Origin: Paludibacteraceae bacterium
GTDB taxonomy: Bacteria; Bacteroidota; Bacteroidia; Bacteroidales; Paludibacteraceae
DNA length: 33,251 bases
NCBI GenBank assembly: GCA_905233935.1
Contig: CAJOFU010000010.1
Coordinates: 1 to 33,251 of the forward strand
Reading direction: 5' to 3'
A model generated the notes under the pieces. It was given only the letters and a program-made list of their open reading frames with translations, was not told where the DNA came from and did no database searches. The translations under genes were made by a program, and so were the position numbers. The first letter of the stretch is position 1, and each line of letters begins with the position of its first letter. Below, piece after piece: positions 1-6,959 of the stretch.

Positions 1-1
1 C

Positions 2-1213
2 GGTGCTATCATCGTGGACTACAAGGCTAAGACTGTTACCATCGAGGGCGTAACCTACAAAGAGGGTGACTACCTCTCACTCAACGGTTCGACAGGTCAG
101 GTTTATGCCGGTGAGATCCCGACCAAGGCTGCCGAACTCAGCGGCGACTTCAAAGCCCTCATGGATCTTTGCGACAAATATACGCACTTGCAGGTTCGCA
201 CCAACGCTGACACTCCGCACGACGCAGAGGTTGCACGCGCATTTGGTGCCAAGGGTATTGGTCTGACTCGTACCGAGCACATGTTCTTCGAGGACAAGAA
301 GATCATCGCAATGCGTGAGATGATTCTTGCCAAGGACAGCGCCGGCCGTGAGAAAGCTCTCGCCAAACTGCTCCCGTATCAGAAGGCAGACTTCAAGGGT
401 ATCCTCCTTGCTATGGATGGTTGCCCGGTTAATATCCGTCTCTTGGATCCCCCGTTGCATGAGTTCGTACCCCATGATCTTGCCGGTCAGCAGACAATGG
501 CTAAAGAGATGGGTGTCAGCGTTGAAGAGATCCAACGCCGTGTGGCTTCGCTCGCCGAGAACAACCCGATGCTCGGTCACCGTGGTTGCCGTTTGGGTAT
601 CACCTTCCCCGAGATCACCGCTATGCAGACCCGCGCTATCCTCAGCGCTGCTTGCGAGCTGAAGAAGGAAGGTCACGATCCTATGCCGGAGATCATGGTT
701 CCGCTGATCGGTATCCTCTATGAGTTCAAGCAGCAGAAGGAGATCATCCAACGCGTTGCGAAAGAGGTATTTGCTGAATATGGCATCGAGGTAGAGTTCG
801 AGATCGGTACGATGATCGAGATCCCGCGTGCAGCCCTGACAGCCGACCGCATCGCTACCGAGGCTCAATACTTCAGCTTCGGTACGAACGACCTCACCCA
901 GATGACCTTCGGTTACAGCCGTGACGACATCGCTTCGTTCTTGCCTGCATATCTTGAGAAGAAGATTTTGAAGGTTGACCCGTTCCAGGTTCTTGACCAG
1001 CACGGTGTAGGCCAACTCATCAAGATGGCAGTAGAGAAGGGTCGTGCCGTTCGTCCCGCACTCCGTACAGGTATCTGCGGCGAGCACGGTGGTGAGCCTT
1101 CATCTGTTAAGTTCTGCGCCCGTGTCGGCATGAACTACGCTTCTTGCTCACCCTTCCGCGTACCTATCGCTCGCTTGGCAGCAGCTCAAGCCGCCGTTGA
1201 GGACGAGAAGTAA
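2..1213 (+). CDS. ppdK: Pyruvate phosphate dikinase, C-terminal part (partial, 5' end outside window)
   Basis: This enzyme interconverts pyruvate, ATP and phosphate with PEP, AMP and pyrophosphate in the cytoplasm. Only the last ~403 residues are present and the frame is open to the left edge. The visible part begins at the end of the phosphohistidine swivel domain and then covers the PEP/pyruvate-binding barrel. Family motifs include [27 protein letters not shown] and the [14 protein letters not shown] segment that carries the catalytic cysteine. The C-terminus EDEK is followed by a strong hairpin terminator, so the 3' end is intact. A second diverged copy of the last ~218 codons lies at 5655-6309. 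This first copy is the one joined to upstream coding sequence and is likely the functional one. Confidence 0.95.
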   Translation, partial: GAIIVDYKAKTVTIEGVTYKEGDYLSLNGSTGQVYAGEIPTKAAELSGDFKALMDLCDKYTHLQVRTNADTPHDAEVARAFGAKGIGLTRTEHMFFEDKKIIAMREMILAKDSAGREKALAKLLPYQKADFKGILLAMDGCPVNIRLLDPPLHEFVPHDLAGQQTMAKEMGVSVEEIQRRVASLAENNPMLGHRGCRLGITFPEITAMQTRAILSAACELKKEGHDPMPEIMVPLIGILYEFKQQKEIIQRVAKEVFAEYGIEVEFEIGTMIEIPRAALTADRIATEAQYFSFGTNDLTQMTFGYSRDDIASFLPAYLEKKILKVDPFQVLDQHGVGQLIKMAVEKGRAVRPALRTGICGEHGGEPSSVKFCARVGMNYASCSPFRVPIARLAAAQAAVEDEK

Positions 1214-1230
1214 TACAACACGTATTTTTT

Positions 1231-1274
1231 ACCAAAGAAAAGAGACGCTCAAACGAACGTCTCTTTTCTTTGGT
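1231..1274 (+). terminator. Intrinsic terminator of ppdK
   Basis: A perfect 17-bp stem (1231-1247 with 1258-1274) closes a 10-nt loop. The left arm is A-rich and the right arm T-rich. It starts 17 nt after the ppdK stop and can also serve the converging minus-strand gene at 1299-1991. Confidence 0.85.
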
Positions 1275-1285
1275 GGCAGTTATTC

Positions 1286-1329
1286 AACGGATTAGGCATC
1301 AGAAATGATAGGCCAGTCCTAATCCGTTA
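1286..1329. repeat. 11-bp inverted repeat, copies of AACGGATTAGG
   Basis: AACGGATTAGG at 1286-1296 pairs with CCTAATCCGTT at 1319-1329. The right arm lies in the last codons of the gene at 1299-1991. CTAATCCGTT occurs again in the same orientation at 5632-5641, just before the second ppdK copy, so the motif brackets the accessory block. Confidence 0.6.
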
Positions 1330-1991
1330 GAACTTGTTTGTATTGCCCAATAGGGCTTTGCTGAAGCTGATGTTTTACATGAAGCATTATATACATCAAC
1401 GCTTCGATGCATTTTTGAATAACCGACAATAAGCGTTGGGATACAAGCAATTTCAAGACAACCTCCCGTAATACCCAAAGCAAGAGCTACAGGGTTGATG
1501 CTACCGTTGTAATTTGTCCCAGAAATAATAATGGAGCCCAAATCAAGTCCAAGCCCTAATACCAACATGAACCATCCTCCCATTGCCGTGTTTTGGCCTG
1601 AACTAAATTGCTGATAAGCGGCAGGACAATTTTGTTCGTTTAACCATTTTTTATATGCATCTTTGTTCATGACCAAATTGTCATACATATACGTGTTGCC
1701 ACTTCTAGTAAGGGATGGTGTACTATTCGTATTTATCGCAACAGGTGTAACCTTATTCTTAAAGAAATCATAAGTGCCATTCTCATAGCGAATAGCAGCA
1801 ATCTGATTAATGGACATAGAATAAACGGGACCTTGAAGGTTTGCCCATTTTTGATAGGTTATTTCAGATGTACCCACTGTAATAACCTTTGCTACAATAG
1901 AATCACTCTCGCTCAAAAATATGACATCCTGAGCTGTTGCAAGTAAGAAGGTTGCAGACGTGACTAACAATGTGATAAATAATCGTTTCAT
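1299..1991 (-). CDS. Secreted hypothetical protein with signal peptide
   Basis: No function is recognised. I start at the Met at 1991 (230 aa) rather than further upstream because it opens a clear signal peptide (MKRLFITLLVTSATFLLATA). The mature N-terminal part (about residues 20-80) has the pattern AKVITVGTSEITYQKW...GPVYSM..NQIAAIRYENG, which I know from many uncharacterised Bacteroidetes envelope proteins. The C-terminal half has two hydrophobic, glycine-rich stretches (about residues 135-195) that may be membrane segments. The last residues (GLGLAYHF) resemble a beta-strand end. It lies at the left edge of the accessory block, separated from the four-gene operon by ~375 nt of structured non-coding DNA, so it is probably not part of that operon. 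Confidence 0.75.
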   Translation of the reverse strand: MKRLFITLLVTSATFLLATAQDVIFLSESDSIVAKVITVGTSEITYQKWANLQGPVYSMSINQIAAIRYENGTYDFFKNKVTPVAINTNSTPSLTRSGNTYMYDNLVMNKDAYKKWLNEQNCPAAYQQFSSGQNTAMGGWFMLVLGLGLDLGSIIISGTNYNGSINPVALALGITGGCLEIACIPTLIVGYSKMHRSVDVYNASCKTSASAKPYWAIQTSSNGLGLAYHF

Positions 1992-2060
1992 TTGGTGTTT
2001 TATTTTATGCCTACTCTTTATCGGATTTTCGGCACACTCCACTATATAGATATACAAAAA

Positions 2061-2240
2061 GTGCGAGTTTCTTATCGTGTCGCCAAGGCAGCCCTGCAAG
2101 GAACCTTTACTCATCTAAGAAACTCACACAGAGTGTGAGCATCTACTATTGATGAGTAAAAGTAAGCCTATGCAGGCATACTTACCATTAGTTATTCAGG
2201 TCTTATTCCGTCAGTTTTGCAGGGCTTTCGGCAGACACGA
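2061..2240. repeat. Inverted-repeat-rich non-coding segment, possible miniature element or structured RNA
   Basis: This gene-free stretch holds several nested inverted repeats. Imperfect terminal repeats share TCGTGTC and GCCCTGCAA (2075-2099 against 2217-2240, inverted). GTGCGAGTTTCTTA (2061-2074) pairs with 2116-2129 with one mismatch. TTTACTCATC (2106-2115) pairs with 2151-2160. CTCACAC (2123-2129) pairs with 2133-2139 across three bases. GTAAGCCT pairs around ATGC at 2162-2185. Some pairings exclude each other. The layout suits a small non-autonomous element or a structured RNA. Confidence 0.5.
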
Positions 2241-2321
2241 AATAATAGTAATGCTTGTTATTTTAATATGTTATCGCGCAGCGCTTTGCGCTTACTCCTT
2301 TTTAACGTCTTAGAGCTGACG
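2240..2321. repeat. Three-hairpin structured repeat, copy A
   Basis: Hairpin 1 is AAATAA (2240-2245) with TTATTT (2258-2263). Hairpin 2 is AGCGC (2280-2284) with GCGCT (2288-2292). Hairpin 3 is CGTC (2306-2309) with GACG (2318-2321), preceded by TTTAA. The same order, spacing and linker bases recur at 6597-6680, with paired base changes in hairpin 1 and an extra pair in hairpin 3. It lies just downstream of the stop codon of the minus-strand gene at 2367. Confidence 0.6.
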
Positions 2322-2366
2322 ATAAATATCACCGCCTTTTTGATGCATAATGTGTCGTGGAGGCGT

Positions 2367-2684
2367 TTATTCTATAGTCTGTCCTTTAATTTTCCTATAC
2401 ATGTAAACAAAAATCGAATCTTCTTGTCCATGACCAAGTTGTTTCCCTGTATCATAACCGGCTTCGTGTAATAGTTGTTCAATCTGTCGTGCTGTATCAA
2501 AGGAATCACATTTAACAGATGCGGTTAAATCGTCAACATGATGTTGTTGCTTTCGTGTCTCCAAATCATTTGTAATACCACAATAGAAATTAGCCGGTCT
2601 TTCATACCAAAACCGTTCTTGCTCAAATCGTGTGTTAAACCATTGGATTGTTTCTTCAATAGTCATAATAGCATTCTTGAACAT
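2367..2684 (-). CDS. Small GIY-YIG nuclease-like protein
   Basis: A 105-residue protein, last gene of the four-gene minus-strand operon; its start is 4 nt after the stop of the RES gene. Residues 32-49 (NFYCGITNDLETRKQQHH) match the YIG strand, catalytic arginine (R44) and following histidines of the GIY-YIG fold. ARQIEQLLHEAGYD (65-78) matches the helix carrying the metal-binding glutamate (E69). The first GIY strand is not obvious, so the fold may be shortened. By family this would be a metal-dependent DNA nuclease; its role here is inferred. A second Met at 2666 is an alternative start. The whole unit probably reads from the promoter at 5540-5571. Confidence 0.7.
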   Translation of the reverse strand: MFKNAIMTIEETIQWFNTRFEQERFWYERPANFYCGITNDLETRKQQHHVDDLTASVKCDSFDTARQIEQLLHEAGYDTGKQLGHGQEDSIFVYMYRKIKGQTIE

Positions 2685-2688
2685 TTAG

Positions 2689-3693
2689 TTATTCTTCGAT
2701 TGTCACTTTATTTATTTTATGTACTTGTACATTATCTTGACATTCAAAAAATGCAGGATTAAAAATCACATAATTGATACCATTAGGGGATAACGAACTC
2801 TTGAAAGCAATTCCTTCTGCTTCTGTAGTATATCTGATGTATTCGCAAATAAATTGAGTTGGTACATAATCAATGATAGAATCATGTCTTCTCATCGGGC
2901 GAGACAAGTCTGAACTAATTTCTTTAGCTATAAATTCACTTATGATACCATTCTGTACTCCGGATTCTGAATATATGGAGTCGAATGGACTACCATGTTT
3001 GGTGAAGTCAACTAACTTGATTTCTTTTACAGCTCTGAATTCTCCAGTACTTATATTATCCAAGAATACAGCTCTTGTTTCATAAAACGTTGTTTCAACA
3101 TTATTACTCAGATATAAAAATGGTATTCCTTGTGGATTTGCTCTTCCGGCAGCTGCAAAAGCTTTAGGAGGAGCAGACATGAAACCTTTATGTATAGGAA
3201 CTTCGCTACCATTCTCATTAATTCGCGAGCGGAATAAGATTGTACCAGCCTTTATAGTTGAGGCATGGACTGCAAACGCTTCGTCATAGAAGATATGATT
3301 GTTCATATCCATGATTGAAAGATAGCGATAGTTATTGATTAGATTTGCTTTAAGGCTACTCCAATCATTTATTGCAAGCTTGATGTCATCCGAATATTCA
3401 ACAGGTATATTTATGGGAGAATCTATGTCTCTTTCCTTAAGTAATGTGGCAAATACCTGCTGCCCGTATTCCTCATTAAATATCTTCCAATCGTCTTGCA
3501 GAACAGCATAGAAAGGTCTTCCAGACTGAATCTCTGTAAACGATGCTATTAGACTGTCAAAGGAATCAGATAAATCAACAGTATCAATAACCTTAGTATG
3601 TACCCCTGTTATTTCGCATATTCCATCTGTTCCGTTATTCTCAATATAGGAACGGATGGCATAATCATTAAAGCATTTCGCACAAACTCTCAT
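2689..3693 (-). CDS. RES-domain protein with N-terminal CxxC (HEPN/RES-N-terminal-like) region
   Basis: 334 residues. The C-terminal half (about 145-315) has RES-fold features: FRSRI (R155/R157), APPKAFAAAGRANPQGIPFLYLS, TTFYETR (E205), DYVPTQFICEYIR and GIAFKSSLSPNGINYVIFN with the late serine (S299/S300). RES enzymes studied elsewhere, such as the MbcT and Res toxins, degrade or phosphorolyse NAD. The N-terminal part starts with CAKC (residues 4-7) and has one further Cys at 26 (GICEITG). This is like the degenerate zinc-ribbon start of the longer RES proteins with an extra N-terminal domain. It is third in the operon, 11 nt after the sce7725-type gene. There is no adjacent small antitoxin of the usual RES/Xre type, so it is probably not a simple toxin-antitoxin gene. 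Confidence 0.8.
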   Translation of the reverse strand: MRVCAKCFNDYAIRSYIENNGTDGICEITGVHTKVIDTVDLSDSFDSLIASFTEIQSGRPFYAVLQDDWKIFNEEYGQQVFATLLKERDIDSPINIPVEYSDDIKLAINDWSSLKANLINNYRYLSIMDMNNHIFYDEAFAVHASTIKAGTILFRSRINENGSEVPIHKGFMSAPPKAFAAAGRANPQGIPFLYLSNNVETTFYETRAVFLDNISTGEFRAVKEIKLVDFTKHGSPFDSIYSESGVQNGIISEFIAKEISSDLSRPMRRHDSIIDYVPTQFICEYIRYTTEAEGIAFKSSLSPNGINYVIFNPAFFECQDNVQVHKINKVTIEE

Positions 3694-3704
3694 AATGTAA
3701 GCAC

Positions 3705-4634
3705 TTAGATAATTCTTTGGATCAAAAGCAGATGATGCAAAATAGAAATCTTCTTTATCATTCCCAGGCCAGGAAATGAAGCATTTGCCACATAAGTACG
3801 TAGCATATCAATAGCCGTGCTATTCTCTTTATAGTTCGCATCAAAGAATGCTATAGCTTTGACAGCTGCTTCTCCAAATTTTCCTTGAATATTTGAATTA
3901 TCGTTTATATTTGAATGCGAGCAGAAATGCTTGATATAAATTTGGTCTATTTCCTTTTGATATGTTAGATGAATGGCTACGACATTTGGTAGAACGCCTC
4001 CATCCCTGAAGTCATTAGTAACAACCGTATAATCGGCAAAGCCATCATACATTTCATCTTTGTAATAGGCAAACTCTTCCGAAAACAATTCTTCATCAAT
4101 CTTGAGATAGTCCTTATTGGCAGATTTCGCTTCAAAGTTGTCACTTAGTGTAATAATTTCCTTGTTATCACCTGTAACGGCATGTTTAATGCGTCTGCGC
4201 GGCGCATCAGTAATAACTTTTGCTACAGCATTGTTATGAATAAGTGAAATAATATCATCCTCAGCATCAGATGCAGTTTTTGGAACAATCAATATAACAT
4301 TATGGTATTGTTTTCTTGAGATTTCCTGGATAATTTGTGGGATATTATTCTTTACAATAAAGACTGGCGACCATATCTTTGTTTCGGGAAAATCCTGTTC
4401 GGATGCAAAGTCTAACCATTTATTAGCGCATTCACCATTCTCAGGATTTAAAATAATGCCATATTGCATACCGACAGCACTCATTGTAATGGCTGCCTTT
4501 TTTAGAGAATTCTTATTTTCTCTCACCGGCTCAATAATCGGAAAGACCTTTGATGTCTGTCCTTTCAAAGATTCGGCAAAATCTCTCAAAGCAAGTAATT
4601 CAAACTGGCGTCCTCGCAAATAAGGGTAATACAT
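3705..4634 (-). CDS. sce7725 / beta family protein
   Basis: 309 residues. The N-terminus MYYPYLRGRQFELLALRDFA is the signature start of the sce7725/'beta protein' family. It continues with VFPIIEPVREN...LKKAAITM and a middle block NVILIVPKTASDAEDDII. The C-terminal part contains AIHLTYQ...IYIKHFCSHSN and KFGEAAVKAIAFF, also typical. The biochemical function of the family is not known to me. Its constant partner is an sce7726-type protein, as here, where the gap to that gene is 3 nt. No signal peptide or membrane segment is seen, so it is likely cytoplasmic. Base composition is clearly AT-richer than the core genes either side. Confidence 0.8.
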   Translation of the reverse strand: MYYPYLRGRQFELLALRDFAESLKGQTSKVFPIIEPVRENKNSLKKAAITMSAVGMQYGIILNPENGECANKWLDFASEQDFPETKIWSPVFIVKNNIPQIIQEISRKQYHNVILIVPKTASDAEDDIISLIHNNAVAKVITDAPRRRIKHAVTGDNKEIITLSDNFEAKSANKDYLKIDEELFSEEFAYYKDEMYDGFADYTVVTNDFRDGGVLPNVVAIHLTYQKEIDQIYIKHFCSHSNINDNSNIQGKFGEAAVKAIAFFDANYKENSTAIDMLRTYVANASFPGLGMIKKISILHHLLLIQRII

Positions 4635-4637
4635 AGG

Positions 4638-5522
4638 TTAAATCTTTATTGGAGTTAATAATTTCTCATTAATCATTCTGTATTCATTTGGGAATAAATG
4701 CATACTTAAACACATTTGCCTTAATGACTTGTCATACTTCTTAAGATACTTCATATTGTTCTTACGCCCCTTTATTATTTGAATGAATAACTGATGTAAA
4801 GATTCAGCGGGTATTTGTGACAACAACTGTTCACAAATAGTAAATGCTGTAAATGCATTCATTTCGGGCAATGAACCATAATACAAACGAACAATCATTT
4901 TATATTCTTCAGTTCGCAAACAACGCATTAAAAGATATGGGTTAATCTGAGTGTTTTTTGTAGCAGGCTTAATTTCTTCAAAATAAATATGTCCGCGATT
5001 AATATAGTATTTGATAATTCCTGTATTGGCGTCAATTTCCTTTTGATATTTTGACAAATAATCTTCATGAGCAACTAAATAGCAATATTGAAAAATTTCG
5101 CTATAATTGGAAATTTGTGAAGCCAATCGTTTAGGACTATCATGTTCGGTTTTTATTTCAAATGCTTTGCTGCAACCATTGAATAAAACCATATCGGCAA
5201 TAGACGTCCCAACAGCAAACTCATTTAGTGCAATTGTCTGGCTTGTGCCATATTCGTCAATAAGATGATTTAGTAAAGCATTCTTAATAATATATTCATT
5301 TCTATAATGCTTTGTTAGATAGCGAAATACATAAGAAACATAATCCTTATAGGTTAGCGGGGCACTATTGGCATTGATTTTGCCATAATCAAAAATAACA
5401 TCATCCATCAAGGCAAAATCGTCATGTAGTAATTTGTTAAAGTTACCACGCGAAAGAACCGCAGAATAGCGGAGTGTCTTCCATTTCTCATACGAATCAA
5501 TATTTGCCAACTTGTCAAGCAT
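4638..5522 (-). CDS. sce7726 family protein, PD-(D/E)XK nuclease-like
   Basis: 294 residues from the Met at 5522. The longer open frame to 5570 would overlap its own promoter (5540-5571), which fixes the start. Residues 101-124 carry a nuclease-like core: E101, then SIADMVLFN with D110, then FEIKTEHDSPKRL with E122 and K124. This matches the D-x(n)-ExK pattern of PD-(D/E)XK enzymes, and sce7726-type proteins pair with sce7725-type proteins. QISNYSEIFQYCYLVAHEDY follows, as in restriction-like folds where a helix packs after the ExK strand. It is the first gene of the operon sce7726 - sce7725 - RES - GIY-YIG. Substrate and trigger are unknown. Confidence 0.8.
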   Translation of the reverse strand: MLDKLANIDSYEKWKTLRYSAVLSRGNFNKLLHDDFALMDDVIFDYGKINANSAPLTYKDYVSYVFRYLTKHYRNEYIIKNALLNHLIDEYGTSQTIALNEFAVGTSIADMVLFNGCSKAFEIKTEHDSPKRLASQISNYSEIFQYCYLVAHEDYLSKYQKEIDANTGIIKYYINRGHIYFEEIKPATKNTQINPYLLMRCLRTEEYKMIVRLYYGSLPEMNAFTAFTICEQLLSQIPAESLHQLFIQIIKGRKNNMKYLKKYDKSLRQMCLSMHLFPNEYRMINEKLLTPIKI

Positions 5523-5539
5523 TATTCTCAAAAGCGCTA

Positions 5540-5571
5540 CAAAGTTACGATTTTTTTTGCATAAATGCAAA
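5540..5571 (-). promoter_or_regulatory. Bacteroidetes-type promoter of the sce7726 operon
   Basis: On the minus strand TTTG (5568-5571), 20 nt, then TAACTTTG (5540-5547). Transcription would begin ~11 nt before the ATG at 5522. Confidence 0.75.
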
Positions 5572-5654
5572 TTTTAGCCACTATTTCTGTTGATTTTTTT
5601 GATTTTGCGAGAAAATGAGCATATTTAAGTACTAATCCGTTGCTACTTACGTTA

Positions 5655-6309
5655 AACAACCCGATGCTCGGTCACCGTGGTTGCCGTCTGGGTATCACGT
5701 TCCCGGAGATCACGGCTATGCAGACCCGCGCTATCCTCAGCGCCGCTTGCGAGCTGAAGAAGGAAGGTCACGATCCTATGCCTGAGATCATGGTTCCGCT
5801 GATTTGGTATCTTGTACGAGTTCAAACAGCAGAAAGAGATTATCCAAAAGGTTGCCAAGGAAGTATTTGCCGAGTATGGCATTGAGGTTGAGTTCGAGAT
5901 CGGTACGATGATCGAGATCCCGCGTGCCGCTCTGACCGCTGACCGTATCGCTACTGAGGCTCAGTACTTCTCCTTCGGTACCAACGACTTGACTCAGATG
6001 ACCTTCGGTTACAGCCGTGACGATATCGCTTCGTTCTTGCCGGCTTATCTGGAGAAGAAGATCTTGAAGGTTGACCCGTTCCAGGTTCTTGACCAGCACG
6101 GTGTAGGCCAGCTCATCAAGATGGCTGTAGAGAAGGGTCGTGCCGTTCGTCCCGCACTCCGCACTGGTATCTGCGGCGAGCATGGTGGTGAGCCTTCATC
6201 TGTTAAGTTCTGCGCACGCGTGGGCATGAACTACGCTTCCTGCTCACCGTTCCGCGTACCTATCGCTCGCTTGGCAGCAGCTCAAGCCGCCGTTGAGGAT
6301 GATAAGTAA
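5655..6309 (+). pseudogene. ppdK: Second, truncated and frameshifted copy of the ppdK 3' end
   Basis: Homologous to 560-1213 from AACAACCCGATGCTCGG through the stop. It lacks all upstream coding sequence and any start. One extra base at about 5803-5805 (GATTTGG against GATCGG) breaks the frame, so codons 5655-5802 and 5812-6309 are in different frames. Nearly all other differences from the first copy are synonymous; the protein changes I see beside the frameshift are R to K (QRVAKEV/QKVAKEV) and the final EDEK/EDDK. Divergence is uneven: low at both ends, higher around 5810-5900. This fits a displaced or imported 3' end from a close relative, recently freed from selection. Confidence 0.9.
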
Positions 6310-6332
6310 TCGCTCCATTTACCAACCTTAGC

Positions 6333-6352
6333 ATCCGCCAAGTTTGGCGGAT
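6333..6352. repeat. 20-bp palindrome ATCCGCCA/TGGCGGAT, copy 1
   Basis: ATCCGCCAA GT TTGGCGGAT, 9-bp arms. It lies between the stop of the second ppdK copy and its terminator. Related copies are at 13031-13050 and 13729-13748. Confidence 0.75.
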
Positions 6353-6358
6353 CAAACA

Positions 6359-6395
6359 AAACAGCGCATCTCATCGAGGTGCGCTGTTTGTTTTT
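6359..6395 (+). terminator. Intrinsic terminator after the second ppdK copy
   Basis: AAACAGCGCA (6359-6368) pairs with TGCGCTGTTT (6380-6389), 11-nt loop, followed by GTTTTT. It differs in sequence from the terminator of the first copy, so the duplication did not extend beyond the stop codon. Confidence 0.85.
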
Positions 6396-6454
6396 GTGTT
6401 CATTTGCGTCGGCTTTTGTAATCTTCGTATTTCAGGCGGATTATATCCGCTGCC

Positions 6455-6616
6455 TTATTTCACTCCCTGCCCTTGCACAGTATATGTTCTATCGTTGCTG
6501 TCAATCAGCACTTGGTCATTATTGATATACTTTCGTGTATTACGCCGTGGAGTTGAAACTTCATCTACATCAGTTGTTTCAATTGTGCCGGGAAGAGAAT
6601 AAAATAAAGCAAACGC
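6455..6616 (-). pseudogene. Remnant of the C-terminal tail of a secreted/surface protein
   Basis: An open minus-strand frame of 53 codons without a start codon, closed upstream by a stop at 6617-6619. Its end reads TRKYINNDQVLIDSNDRTYT then VQGQGVK and stop. This is the style of short C-terminal tails (basic TRK, then a 'Y-I-N-x-x-Q-V-L-I' strand, then 'Y-T-V-x-G') found on many secreted Bacteroidales proteins. The rest of the gene is gone; the upstream side merges into the structured repeat at 6597-6680. I read it as a leftover from rearrangement. Chance coding cannot be excluded. Confidence 0.45.
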
Positions 6617-6680
6617 TTATTCTTATGTAGCGCACGCTTGCGCTTGTTTTTCTCCGCTTTAACGTCCTGAAGAGTGGACG
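6597..6680. repeat. Three-hairpin structured repeat, copy B
   Basis: GAATAA (6597-6602) with TTATTC (6617-6622); AGCGC (6629-6633) with GCGCT (6640-6644); CGTCC (6663-6667) with GGACG (6676-6680), preceded by TTTAA. Same order and orientation as copy A at 2240-2321. It ends 7 nt from the stop codon of the minus-strand toxin gene. Confidence 0.6.
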
Positions 6681-6686
6681 ATTGTT

Positions 6687-6959
6687 TTATTTATCATCAT
6701 AGTGACCATATGCGGTCAGAACTTCTACATATACCTCAGTCTCAAATATGCGATAAACCAAGCGATGTTTCTCTGATATTTGCCGACTCCAGCGGTTTTC
6801 CGGTTTACCTTTCAATGGTTCAGGATGTCCAGTGCCGGTTTTGGGGTGTTCTTTTAGTTCCTCTATGAAGATGGCAGCTTTCTTATACGCAGCAGGTTCC
6901 GACCGCTGCAAACGCAGTAAATCTGCAACGGCACGAGGTGCATAAATAATCGCGTACAT
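6687..6959 (-). CDS. yoeB: Txe/YoeB family toxin (mRNA interferase)
   Basis: 90 residues, full length for the family. Such toxins have a RelE-type fold and cleave mRNA at the ribosome. AVADLLRLQ, KTGTGHPEPLKG, NRWSRQISEKHRLVYRI and the C-terminal VLTAYGHYDDK match YoeB/Txe, including the WSRxIxxxHRLVY core and a C-terminal His-Tyr. It overlaps the upstream antitoxin stop by one base (TGATG), giving translational coupling. The pair sits beside the rearranged ppdK region. Confidence 0.9.
   Translation of the reverse strand: MYAIIYAPRAVADLLRLQRSEPAAYKKAAIFIEELKEHPKTGTGHPEPLKGKPENRWSRQISEKHRLVYRIFETEVYVEVLTAYGHYDDK

Noticed and set aside
77..1087. Long open frame on the minus strand opposite ppdK (also 14635-15402, 30138-30770 and 30855-31565 opposite other genes)
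   Set aside because: These arise from the codon bias of highly expressed genes on the other strand; they have no promoter or recognisable domain.
2689..3693. RES/Xre toxin-antitoxin pair
   Set aside because: There is no Xre-type antitoxin next to the RES gene, and the protein is much longer than the toxins of such pairs.
6396..6602. Plus-strand frame of 68 codons after the second ppdK copy
   Set aside because: It has no similarity I recognise and begins at the terminator; the minus-strand tail remnant explains the region better.
2306..6680. Integron attC sites at the two three-hairpin repeats
   Set aside because: GTTAAA is present but a matching RYYYAAC partner is not convincing, and there is no integrase in the window.
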